The position numbers and the translations under genes were made by a program. Below, piece by piece: positions 20,415 through 27,470 of a stretch of DNA of 28,939 nt. The DNA is taken from the NCBI GenBank assembly GCA_020720965.1, contig DYNS01000004.1, positions 1 to 28,939 of the forward strand. Direction: 5' to 3'. Each line of letters opens with the position of its first letter. Position 1 is the first letter of the stretch. The notes below the pieces were generated by a model. The model had not been told where the DNA came from. It searched no databases and worked only from the letters and a program-made list of their open reading frames with translations. Source of the DNA: Anaerolinea sp. Its GTDB lineage: Bacteria > Chloroflexota > Anaerolineae > Anaerolineales > Villigracilaceae.

Positions 20415-22316
20415 TCAAGCCAGTATTGCGTACACATGGTGGTCTGTAGAGCCAACATAGAGTATGTCATCGAATACGGTCGGGGTTCCGGTGATGGCTC
20501 CCTGGGTTTCAAATTTCCAGCGTAGCCTTCCGCTGCGGTATTCCAGGCAGTAGAGGTTTTTATCTACCGAGCCGACATAAAGCGCGTCTTTGTAAAGAAT
20601 GGGGGAACCATTGACCTGGTGATTGGTCTTGAACCGCCAGATTTCTTTGGCGCTGCGGGTGTCTACCGCGTAAATGTGACCATCTGCCGAGGCGCCGAAG
20701 ATGAAGTTATCCACCGCGTAGGGAGAGGCGATGGAAGGCTTTTCCATGCGGAAGCGCCACAGCATCCAGCCGGATTTAACATCCACAGCGTAGATGAATC
20801 CATCCAGCGAGGAGACGTAGGCGACATTTTCGTGAACAACCGGCGAGGAAGTGATGGCGCGTTTGGCATGAAAACGCCACTTTACCTGCTGACGAAAATC
20901 TACACAGAGCATTTCGCCGCCTTCGGTGCCGAAGATGACATAATCATTCATTAAAAATGGGGTGGAACGAATTTCGTCACTTACTTCCATCCGCCAGGCG
21001 AGGCGTCCGCTTGTCATGTTGACAACGTGCAGGTTCTTGTCGTCTGAGCCGATGAAGATATGCCCATCTGCCACGCGGGGCGATGAGCGAATAGCGCCGC
21101 TGGTGTAATACGTCCAATTAACTTTGCCAGAGCGGGTGTTTACGGCATAAAGCCGACCGTCTTCCGAGCCAAAGAAGACGTTGTCATCTGCCACTGCCGG
21201 GCGGCTTACAATGCCTCCCTCTGTGGCAAATTTCCATTGAAACTCGCCATTGGCGGCGTTGATGGCGTACAGGTTGTTATCATAACAGCCTACGTACACA
21301 GTACCGTTGTGGACTGCCGGGGTGCCGCGCACCTCGTCTTCACAGCGAAAGGTCCAAATGGGTTTTAAGCCGCCGCTGCCGCCCGGAATGATTGTCGAGG
21401 AGGTAGTTTGCGCCGCGACAACCCGGTTCAGCAACCCGGTTTTGCGTCCTGCGCCAATCAGCGCCTGCTTTAGTTCGTCCACCGATTTGAAGCGGTCTTG
21501 CACGCTGTATTGCAGTGCGGCGTTAATCACCGTCTCCATTTCCATCGAGACGGCGGGGTTAATCTTTCGTAGGGGGCGTTCTCCAAAGGAGAAGGGCGGT
21601 TCCAGGCGCGGGTCGCGCCTGGAGAGCAGGTGATGCAAGGTCGCACCGAGGGCGTACACATCCGCCTGAACATTTGCCTCGCCCCGGTACTGTTCCGGCG
21701 GGGAATATCCTTCTGTCCCAATCATCGTTCCCTTTTGCCCGGACTGAAAAGGCTTGGCAATGCCAAAATCTACCAGAACAATGTGATTATGCTGACTCAC
21801 CATCACGTTGGAGGGTTTCATATCCCGGAAGATGATGGGGTCTGGTTTGTGCTCATGCAGGAACTTGAGAACGTCACACAGCTGCAACGCCCAGTCTAAA
21901 ACCTGTTCTTCGGGCAAGAAGCCCTCGGTCTGACTGAGAACCACTTCCAGGTCTTTGCCGTTGACGAACTCTAGCACCAGGTAGGAGCGATTGTCGAGGG
22001 TGAAGTAGTCGTAGATGCGGGGAATGGAGGGGTGGCTGAGGGTTGCGAGGATGTTGGCTTCGCGCTCAAAATTTTGGACGATGGTCTGGCGCACGAGCGG
22101 GTCTGGCGCTTGGTTAATCATCTCTTTGACGGCGACCAGTTTTACCACGTTGGGGAAGTGCAAATCTCTGGCGCGGTATACCGAGCCCATGCCGCCCACA
22201 CCCACCACTTCCTGAATTAAATACCGATTGACCAGGTTTGTCCCTGGCTTTAACTGCCCGGTATCACTCCGGCGGCTGCCTTGTTCCTGTGTTAGGGGGA
22301 TGTGTCGGGTTTCCAT
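20415..22316 (-). CDS. Ser/Thr protein kinase with C-terminal eight-repeat PQQ-type propeller
   Basis: 633 residues. The Hanks-type kinase domain (about 30-290) has the glycine loop GVGGMGSV, Lys64 in VAVKE, a catalytic loop FRDMKPSN (163-170; Phe replaces the usual His, Asp165 is kept), and DFG (183-185). An activation loop with GTEGYSPPEQY follows. After a Thr/Ser-rich linker comes a propeller (about 318-633) of eight repeats, each with a W(K/R/T)F-like strand followed by A(I/V)(N/D)..SG turns. There is no membrane segment between the domains, so unlike PknB-type receptors the propeller is cytosolic and probably senses a metabolite or binds a protein. Activity looks intact. It is the first gene of the signalling run. 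Confidence 0.94.
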   Translation of the reverse strand: METRHIPLTQEQGSRRSDTGQLKPGTNLVNRYLIQEVVGVGGMGSVYRARDLHFPNVVKLVAVKEMINQAPDPLVRQTIVQNFEREANILATLSHPSIPRIYDYFTLDNRSYLVLEFVNGKDLEVVLSQTEGFLPEEQVLDWALQLCDVLKFLHEHKPDPIIFRDMKPSNVMVSQHNHIVLVDFGIAKPFQSGQKGTMIGTEGYSPPEQYRGEANVQADVYALGATLHHLLSRRDPRLEPPFSFGERPLRKINPAVSMEMETVINAALQYSVQDRFKSVDELKQALIGAGRKTGLLNRVVAAQTTSSTIIPGGSGGLKPIWTFRCEDEVRGTPAVHNGTVYVGCYDNNLYAINAANGEFQWKFATEGGIVSRPAVADDNVFFGSEDGRLYAVNTRSGKVNWTYYTSGAIRSSPRVADGHIFIGSDDKNLHVVNMTSGRLAWRMEVSDEIRSTPFLMNDYVIFGTEGGEMLCVDFRQQVKWRFHAKRAITSSPVVHENVAYVSSLDGFIYAVDVKSGWMLWRFRMEKPSIASPYAVDNFIFGASADGHIYAVDTRSAKEIWRFKTNHQVNGSPILYKDALYVGSVDKNLYCLEYRSGRLRWKFETQGAITGTPTVFDDILYVGSTDHHVYAILA

Positions 22317-22353
22317 AATGAAGGGATGAACGCAAGACCAAAATAGATAACAA

Positions 22354-22359
22354 ATTATA
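22354..22359 (-). promoter_or_regulatory. -10 box upstream of the kinase operon
   Basis: Perfect TATAAT on the minus strand in the context TGGGCTATAATTTG, the same context as the box at 11266. The -35 box is weak. A start near 22347 gives a leader of about 30 bases. Confidence 0.45.
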
Positions 22360-22415
22360 GCCCATTAACCCGGTTTTATTTGTATGCCCAATGGATTACA
22401 GTTTTATTATCGCCC

Positions 22416-22444
22416 TTGCCGATGTTTTCCTTTTGAGGCAAAAT
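22416..22444 (+). promoter_or_regulatory. Candidate promoter of the metallophosphoesterase gene
   Basis: TTGCCG (22416-22421), 17 bases, CAAAAT (22439-22444). The predicted start lies about 4 bases before the ATG, and no Shine-Dalgarno sequence is visible. Confidence 0.45.
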
Positions 22445-22454
22445 CAGCCCACTT

Positions 22455-23090
22455 ATGAACCTCCTCGCCGTCAGTGACCAGGTAATAGACCGTCTTTACA
22501 GCGGCAGCGTGCGTGCCTCCTACCCGAATGTAGATTTCATCATTGGCTGCGGCGATTTGCCCTACCCTTACCTGGAATTTCTCGTCAGCGCCTACAACGT
22601 CCCGCTCTATTACGTCCCCGGCAACCACGACCCCCTCCACACCGAAGACCCTGGCGGTCATGTCGAGGGCGGCATAAACCTGGATGGCGCGACTCTCTGG
22701 AGCAAAAGCCTGCTCTTTGCCGGGCTGGGCGGCAGCATTGCCTACCAACCCAACACCCCCAATCAGTATAGCCAACAAGAGATGTTCCTGCGAGCCACCC
22801 CTCTGCTTTTGCGAATTGCCCTGGCAAGGTTGCTCTACCGCCAAAATGTGGATGTTTTCGTGGCGCACTCCCCCCCGGCAGGGGTGCATGACGACAACGA
22901 CCCGGCGCACCAGGGCTTGCAAGCCCTCAATCTCATCATTCGCTACGCCCGCCCCCGTTACTTTTTACACGGACACACCATTTTCTATCGCCAGAACCTC
23001 AACAGCCACATCAGCGCCTATCATCAAACCAGCGTGATAAACGTCTACCCCTTTCGCCTGCTGGAAATTTTACCCAAGGACAGAGCATGA
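22455..23090 (+). CDS. Calcineurin-like metallophosphoesterase
   Basis: A 211-residue protein with most motifs of the two-metal phosphoesterase fold: GCGDLP (Asp about 34), GNHDP (about 55-59), AHSPP (about 137) and the final HGH. The first motif, normally DxH, reads SDQ, so one metal ligand may differ. No signal peptide is visible, so it is probably cytosolic. The substrate (nucleotide, lipid or protein phosphate) cannot be told from sequence. It overlaps the DapA-family gene by 4 bases, so the two may serve one pathway. Confidence 0.87.
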   Translation: MNLLAVSDQVIDRLYSGSVRASYPNVDFIIGCGDLPYPYLEFLVSAYNVPLYYVPGNHDPLHTEDPGGHVEGGINLDGATLWSKSLLFAGLGGSIAYQPNTPNQYSQQEMFLRATPLLLRIALARLLYRQNVDVFVAHSPPAGVHDDNDPAHQGLQALNLIIRYARPRYFLHGHTIFYRQNLNSHISAYHQTSVINVYPFRLLEILPKDRA

Positions 23091-24007
23091 AACCCAAACA
23101 CCCTCTCGCTGGAATTTACGCCGCCGCGCTTACCCCCCTCACCGCCGACTACGCCATCGCCACAGACCAAATCGTTCCCCTGCTCAATTTTCTCGCCTCA
23201 CAGGATTGTCACGGCGCTCTGCTCTTTGGCACAACCGGAGAAGGACCCTCCTTTGCCGGGGCGGAACGTGAATCCATGCTGAACGCTGCCCAGGCAGTTC
23301 GTGCCACCTACCCGGATTTTCGCCTCCTCGCCGGGACCGGAACCCCAAGCCTGGAAGAAAGCATTCAACACACCCGCACCGCTTTTCAATACGGCTGCGA
23401 GGGCGTTGTCGTCCTGCCGCCTTACTACTTTCGCAAAGCCAGTGACGATGGCTTATTCGAGTGGTACGACCTCCTCATCCGCCGCGCCGTACCGGAAGGC
23501 GGCTACCTGCTCGGATACCACATCCCCAACCAATCGGGCGTTGCCCTCTCACCCGATTTGCTCGCCCGCCTGAAAGACGCTCACCCCCAAAAATTTGCCG
23601 GAATCAAAGACTCCTCCGGCGACCCGGACTACGCCGTAACCCTCGGCGGGCGCTTTGGCGAAGATTTGCTGGTGCTCACCGGCAATGACCGCCTCATCCT
23701 GCACGCCATGGAACATCACGCCGGGGGAGCGATTACAGCGGGCAACAACCTCTACTCCCGCCTCGCCCGCCAGGTCTGGAACATCTTCACCCAAAACGGA
23801 GACGCCATCGAAGCCCAAGAAGCCCTCTCCCAACGCCGGGCGGTGCTAGACCACTACACCCCCTTCCCCTCCATCCTCAAGGCGATGATTCACCGCCTGT
23901 TTGGGTTCGAGCGTTGGGCAGTCCGCCCGCCCCTGCGCCCGGTGACGGCGCAAGCGGAAGAAACTTGCCTGCAAGAACTGCGCCTGTGTGACGAAGCCGC
24001 CCGTTAA
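23087..24007 (+). CDS. DapA/N-acetylneuraminate-lyase family aldolase
   Basis: This 306-residue TIM-barrel lyase belongs to the DHDPS/NAL family. The Schiff-base lysine is in FAGIKDSSGD (Lys174). The partner tyrosine is in GYHIPN (Tyr144), and the pyruvate-binding GTTGEGPSF is present. In true DapA the segment after Tyr is NVPxR, with an Arg that binds aspartate semialdehyde; here it is HIPNQ. The enzyme is therefore more likely to act on another 2-keto acid (for example a sugar-acid aldolase) than in lysine synthesis. It is coupled to the metallophosphoesterase gene by ATGA and ends convergent with radC, overlapping by 4 bases. Confidence 0.88.
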   Translation: MKPKHPLAGIYAAALTPLTADYAIATDQIVPLLNFLASQDCHGALLFGTTGEGPSFAGAERESMLNAAQAVRATYPDFRLLAGTGTPSLEESIQHTRTAFQYGCEGVVVLPPYYFRKASDDGLFEWYDLLIRRAVPEGGYLLGYHIPNQSGVALSPDLLARLKDAHPQKFAGIKDSSGDPDYAVTLGGRFGEDLLVLTGNDRLILHAMEHHAGGAITAGNNLYSRLARQVWNIFTQNGDAIEAQEALSQRRAVLDHYTPFPSILKAMIHRLFGFERWAVRPPLRPVTAQAEETCLQELRLCDEAAR

Positions 24008-24702
24008 GAAAAGCCCAATCCACGCTCCTTTAGCGAAACCCAACGCCCCTGCCCAATGACGAGATGGTCCAACACATCCACGTCCAACATTTTGCCAGCC
24101 TGTACAATGGCGCGGGTCACGGCGACATCGTCCGGGCTGGGGGTAGGGTCGCCGCTGGGGTGATTGTGCGCCACAATCAGCGCGGAGGCGTTCATCCGCA
24201 CCGCCTCGCGGAAGATTTCCCCCACCCGTATCTGAGCCGAGTTCACCGAACCGCGATACAAATCCACCGACTGCAGCACCCGGTTGCGGCGGTCTAGCAG
24301 CAGCACCCGCAGGTGTTCCTGCTCCAGGGCGCTCATTTCGTATAACAGAAGGGCGGCGGCATCGCTGGGGGCGTTGATGGCAGGGCGCTCCTCCGGCGAT
24401 TCCAAAGTAAGCCTGCGCCCCAATTCTATGGCGGCTTTAATTTGGCTGGCTTTGGCTTCTGCCACCCCGTGCTGTTTCATCAGTTCCGGAAACGGGGCGC
24501 GGTGAATTCCGGTGATGCCGCCAAAGGTTTGCAGCAATCTTTGCCCCACCTGCACGGCGTTTTCACCGGGTACGCCTACCCGCAGCAGGATGGCAATCAG
24601 TTCGGCGTTGGAGAGGGCTTGCGCCCCCAGTTTTTGCAATCGCTCACGAGGGCGGTCTTCCTCTTGCAGGTCGGTGATGCGGTAGGTGGGAGGTTGAGTC
24701 AT
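24004..24702 (-). CDS. radC: RadC-family JAB1/MPN protein
   Basis: A 232-residue RadC. It has an N-terminal UPF0758 helical region with a helix-hairpin-helix-like part (LGAQALSNAELIAILLRVG) and a C-terminal JAMM metalloprotease-like domain with HNHPSGDPTPSPDD (His-x-His and Asp). Despite its name, a repair role is unproven in the family. The ATG at 24702 has TTGGAG 7 bases upstream; an alternative TTG four codons earlier has no ribosome-binding site. It is divergent from the cold-shock gene and overlaps the aldolase stop. Confidence 0.94.
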   Translation of the reverse strand: MTQPPTYRITDLQEEDRPRERLQKLGAQALSNAELIAILLRVGVPGENAVQVGQRLLQTFGGITGIHRAPFPELMKQHGVAEAKASQIKAAIELGRRLTLESPEERPAINAPSDAAALLLYEMSALEQEHLRVLLLDRRNRVLQSVDLYRGSVNSAQIRVGEIFREAVRMNASALIVAHNHPSGDPTPSPDDVAVTRAIVQAGKMLDVDVLDHLVIGQGRWVSLKERGLGFS

Positions 24703-24725
24703 GGGTTGCTCCAATTTTTTGGCGG

Positions 24726-24754
24726 TTGACGGATGTCGCTGGGCATGGTATCAT
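24726..24754 (+). promoter_or_regulatory. Cold-shock gene promoter
   Basis: TTGACG (24726-24731), exactly 17 bases, TATCAT (24749-24754) with the extended TG one base upstream. The predicted start near 24761 gives a leader of about 132 bases. Confidence 0.82.
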
Positions 24755-24797
24755 CAGGGATGAAGGCACCAGTTGGTTCGCGTTTTGTATAAGATGT

Positions 24798-24827
24798 GGC
24801 TCACGGTTCTGCGCGTGAGCCTTTTTT
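24798..24827 (+). terminator. Terminator-like hairpin inside the csp leader (candidate attenuator)
   Basis: An 8-bp stem GGCTCACG/CGTGAGCC with an 8-base loop (24798-24821) is followed directly by T6 (24822-24827). It sits between the promoter and the csp start codon, 65 bases before the ATG. No second promoter is visible downstream. It may be a regulated terminator in the mRNA leader, or the end of a separate RNA of about 65 bases. Confidence 0.7.
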
Positions 24828-24892
24828 GTTCGGTGCGGACGGACTGGCAGCCAAAACATTTCTTTTTTTGTTTGCAACAAGGAGTAAACACA

Positions 24893-25105
24893 ATGTCTGA
24901 ACGTATTATTGGCACGGTCAAATGGTTCAACGGGAGCAAGGGCTACGGCTTCATTTCCCGCGATGGCGGCGAAGATGTCTTCGTCCACTTTTCCGCTATC
25001 CAGGGCGAGGGCTTCCGCAACCTTGACGAGGGTCAAAAAGTTGAATTCTCGATTGAGCGCGGTCCCAAGGGCTTGCAAGCCAGCAACGTTGTTGCGGTAA
25101 ACTAA
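24893..25105 (+). CDS. Cold-shock protein (CspA family)
   Basis: A 70-residue single cold-shock domain. RNP1 is KGYGFI (16-21) and RNP2 is VFVHF (29-33). The start IGTVKWFNGSKGYGFI is canonical. Csp proteins bind and melt single-stranded RNA and some act as transcription antiterminators. The ATG at 24893 has AAGGAG 9 bases upstream; the longer open frame to 24773 runs through the leader hairpin and is rejected. The long leader is typical of cold-regulated csp genes. Confidence 0.97.
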   Translation: MSERIIGTVKWFNGSKGYGFISRDGGEDVFVHFSAIQGEGFRNLDEGQKVEFSIERGPKGLQASNVVAVN

Positions 25106-25127
25106 TTTTCTTTTTTTTGAAAACGAT

Positions 25128-25156
25128 AACGCCCCGTCACGCAGTGACGGGGCGTT
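25128..25156. terminator. Bidirectional terminator between csp and rlmD
   Basis: A perfect 13-bp stem (25128-25140 with 25144-25156, loop GCA). The run of T/A at 25111-25123 gives a good tail for the minus-strand gene; the plus-strand tail is weaker. Confidence 0.88.
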
Positions 25157-25160
25157 TGCT

Positions 25161-26399
25161 TTAAGCCCCAAACCGGAAAACGCTGATGCTTTCGATATGG
25201 TAGGTTTGCGGGAAGAGGTCGAAGGGAGTGGTTTGCTCCAGGGTTGCTCCGGCGGCTATCAGCCGGGCGGCGTCTCGCGCCAGGGTGGAGGGGTCGCAGG
25301 AGATGTAGAGGAGCAAAGGCGGGCGCAGGGCGGCGAGGGCATCCAGGGCGGTTTTGTGCAGCCCGGCGCGGGGAGGGTCTACGAGGATGACTTCCGGGTG
25401 TTCTGGCAGGGCGGGCAGGGCATCTTCGGCGGGGGCTTCGTAGAGTTCCACGTTGTCGAATTCATCCAGGTTGGCGGCGAAGTCGGCGCAGGCGGAGGGA
25501 GATGCCTCTATGCCGATGAGGCGTTGGCAGCGCGGGGCGAGAAAGGCGGAGAACAAGCCCGCGCCGCAGTAAACGTCATACACCAGGGCGGGTTGAGGCG
25601 GCAGGAGACTGAGGATGTGCTCCACCATCGCTTCCGCCATGCGGGTATTGACTTGGAAAAAGGAGGCAGCGGAGACTCGGAAGGGTCTTTGCAGGATTTC
25701 GATGATGAGGTGGTCATCCCCGGCGAGGACGAGGGGTTCTCCGGCGCTGAGGTGGATGACGGAGAGGTCTGCTTCTATTTCCACTTCCGGGATGTGAGGG
25801 CTATCCGCTTCCAGGATGAGCATTTGGTCTGTTCCGGCGCGGAGCGAGACTCGCTGAAGGGGGGAGCCTGCCTCGAAATGGAGGTCTTGCCACAGGTTGG
25901 CGAGGGATTCTTCTGGCAGGTGACATTCTTGGAGGGGGAAAACGGCTTCGGGGGAGGCGTTTTCTTCTTCCGCATTGGCGCGGATGTAACCGGGTTCGCC
26001 CTGGGCTGTGAGGTGGAGTTGAATGTGATTGCGGTAGTTCCACTGCTGCGGGGAGGGGACGATGGGGCGCAGGGGCGGGTTGGCGATTTTGCCAATGCGG
26101 GTTAACTGGTCGCGCAGAATGTCGGTTTTGGCTTGCAGTTGGGCGGGGTAGGGCAGGTGCTGGTAATGACAGCCGCCGCATTGCCCAAAGTGCGGGCAGC
26201 GCGGCGGAATGCGCTCTGGCGCGGGTTGCAGAACTTGCAACAACTCGGCGCGGGCGTAGTTTTTGCGCTCTTCCACCAACCGGGCGCGGATGGTTTCGCC
26301 GGGTAGGGCAAAGGGGACGAAGATGGCTTTTCCTTCGTATCGCCCCATTGCCGCGCCGCCGTATGCCAGGGTGGTGAGGGTGAGCGTGATTTCCTTCAT
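25161..26399 (-). CDS. rlmD: 23S rRNA (uracil-5-)-methyltransferase, RlmD/RumA type
   Basis: This 412-residue RumA/TrmA-family enzyme methylates a uridine at C5 using SAM. It has an N-terminal TRAM domain (about 1-58) and an iron-sulfur cluster ligand set, CPHFGQCGGC (three Cys) plus the Cys in LQECHLP. The SAM motif is VYDVYCGAGLFSAFL, followed by VILVDPPRAGLH. The catalytic nucleophile is in YISCDPSTLARD and the general base Glu in HIESISVF. The site on rRNA (1939 or another) is not provable here; some bacteria use one such enzyme for two sites. It starts 3 bases after a small membrane-protein gene with no clear Shine-Dalgarno sequence, so translation is probably coupled. Confidence 0.9.
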   Translation of the reverse strand: MKEITLTLTTLAYGGAAMGRYEGKAIFVPFALPGETIRARLVEERKNYARAELLQVLQPAPERIPPRCPHFGQCGGCHYQHLPYPAQLQAKTDILRDQLTRIGKIANPPLRPIVPSPQQWNYRNHIQLHLTAQGEPGYIRANAEEENASPEAVFPLQECHLPEESLANLWQDLHFEAGSPLQRVSLRAGTDQMLILEADSPHIPEVEIEADLSVIHLSAGEPLVLAGDDHLIIEILQRPFRVSAASFFQVNTRMAEAMVEHILSLLPPQPALVYDVYCGAGLFSAFLAPRCQRLIGIEASPSACADFAANLDEFDNVELYEAPAEDALPALPEHPEVILVDPPRAGLHKTALDALAALRPPLLLYISCDPSTLARDAARLIAAGATLEQTTPFDLFPQTYHIESISVFRFGA

Positions 26400-26402
26400 G
26401 GG

Positions 26403-26552
26403 TTAGCGCAGGAGGAAGGAGAGGGCGATGAGAATAACGAAGAAGGAGCCTGCCAGGATGCCGATGCGCTTGAGGTCTTGTTTGACCTGGCTGTAATCCG
26501 GGTTAAAGTCCAGCGAGGCGCTGCTGGTGGTGGGTTTGGTTTTCTTTGCCAT
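26403..26552 (-). CDS. Small single-span membrane protein (49 residues)
   Basis: A short gene of 49 codons. It begins MAKKTKPTTSSASLDFNPDY, continues with a charged helix (SQVKQDLKRIGI), then one transmembrane segment (LAGSFFVILIALSFLL) and a final Arg, giving an N-in orientation. AAGGAAAA lies 8 bases before the ATG. It fits exactly between the sortase (15 bases upstream) and rlmD (3 bases downstream). No family is recognised. It could be an accessory subunit or simply a conserved small membrane protein. Confidence 0.8.
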   Translation of the reverse strand: MAKKTKPTTSSASLDFNPDYSQVKQDLKRIGILAGSFFVILIALSFLLR

Positions 26553-26567
26553 GAGTATTTTCCTTTT

Positions 26568-27455
26568 TTATGGGGTTTGCAACACAGCGGATACAACGAT
26601 GCGCTGATTGTCTATGAGGTAGGGGTAGCAGGAAATGAGGGTGATGGTGGGGTTAGGGGTGGGGTTCATCACTTCCACGCGGGTTGGTTCCACCACCTGG
26701 GTTCCGGTGACAACGTAGGTGTATTGGCGTTGGGTGGTGTAGAGGGTGAGGGTGTCGCCGGGTTGGAGTTTATCCAGTTCTCTAAAAATTTCGCCAAAGA
26801 TGTCGTTGTGTGCGGAGAGGACGATGTTGCCGTTTTCTCCGGGGTTGGGGGTGCCGATGTGCTGCCCTACCCCTTTCTTCAACTGTTCCCAGCCGTCTCC
26901 CTGCACAATGGGCGCATCTACCTGTATGGAGGGGATTTGTACGCGGATGGCTTGCTGAGGGCTGGCAGTGGGGGCGGGGGCGTTGGCGATGGATTGGGCA
27001 ATGGGGCGCAGGTGTTCCGGGATTTCGGCTTCGTTGGGCTGCGCTCCACCGGCGGCGTTGGGAGGGGTGTGACCAGAGGGCAGGATGACGGCGGTGATGA
27101 GGGCGGTGGGGGCGGCGGTGGGCGGCTCGATGGCGGCGGCGACTTCCTGGTTGAGGGTTTGCAGAACCGAGAAGGCGTTTAGCGCTACTCCCAACAGGGT
27201 GAGGACTGCCAGGACCTCCACCCCCAACAGGAGGGCATCCAGCCAACGGCGGCGGGGAGGCGGCGCCGTTTCGGCGGTTTCCATGAGGGTTGGGGATGTT
27301 TCTTCGGCGCTGGGGCTGGGTTCGGTGACGAGGGAGACGACCCGCCCAGTGCGCTTGAAGTGTTCCAGCCTTTCGTGGCGGTTCACCTTGCGCTTGTTGA
27401 GCAGCAGGCGGCGCAGTTCCTCTACCGAAAGTTCTTCCGGGCGTTTTTCTGGCAT
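26568..27455 (-). CDS. Sortase (class D/E-like) with cytosolic N-terminal extension
   Basis: 295 residues. A charged cytosolic stretch of about 68 residues is followed by one membrane segment (about 72-95), a Pro/Ala-rich linker (about 105-165), and a sortase barrel (168-295). The catalytic triad is visible: His216 in LSAHND, Cys276 in TLISC (family consensus TLxTC), and Arg285 in NQRIVV. It should cleave a sorting signal and join the protein to an acceptor outside the membrane. No sorting-signal substrate is encoded in the window. No Shine-Dalgarno sequence precedes the ATG; a TATAAT ends 9 bases upstream, inside the stop codon of the sulfotransferase gene. Confidence 0.93.
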   Translation of the reverse strand: MPEKRPEELSVEELRRLLLNKRKVNRHERLEHFKRTGRVVSLVTEPSPSAEETSPTLMETAETAPPPRRRWLDALLLGVEVLAVLTLLGVALNAFSVLQTLNQEVAAAIEPPTAAPTALITAVILPSGHTPPNAAGGAQPNEAEIPEHLRPIAQSIANAPAPTASPQQAIRVQIPSIQVDAPIVQGDGWEQLKKGVGQHIGTPNPGENGNIVLSAHNDIFGEIFRELDKLQPGDTLTLYTTQRQYTYVVTGTQVVEPTRVEVMNPTPNPTITLISCYPYLIDNQRIVVSAVLQTP

Positions 27456-27464
27456 AGGTGGCTG

Positions 27465-27470
27465 ATTATA
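27465..27470 (-). promoter_or_regulatory. -10 box for the sortase operon
   Basis: Perfect TATAAT on the minus strand in GGGCGGTATAATC. It overlaps the sulfotransferase stop codon and would start transcription about 3 bases before the sortase ATG. No good -35 box is visible. Confidence 0.45.

Noticed and set aside
20383..20418. TTG start of the PP2C gene overlapping the kinase stop
   Set aside because: No ribosome-binding site precedes the TTG, while GTG at 20382 has GAGGAGAG at good spacing.
25197..26105. 302-codon plus-strand frame opposite rlmD
   Set aside because: It mirrors a conserved methyltransferase and has the Gly/Glu/Val bias of an antisense frame in GC-rich DNA.
26478..27182. Gly-rich plus-strand frame opposite the sortase gene
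   Set aside because: It is antisense to a gene with an intact catalytic triad; no start signal or family resemblance was seen.
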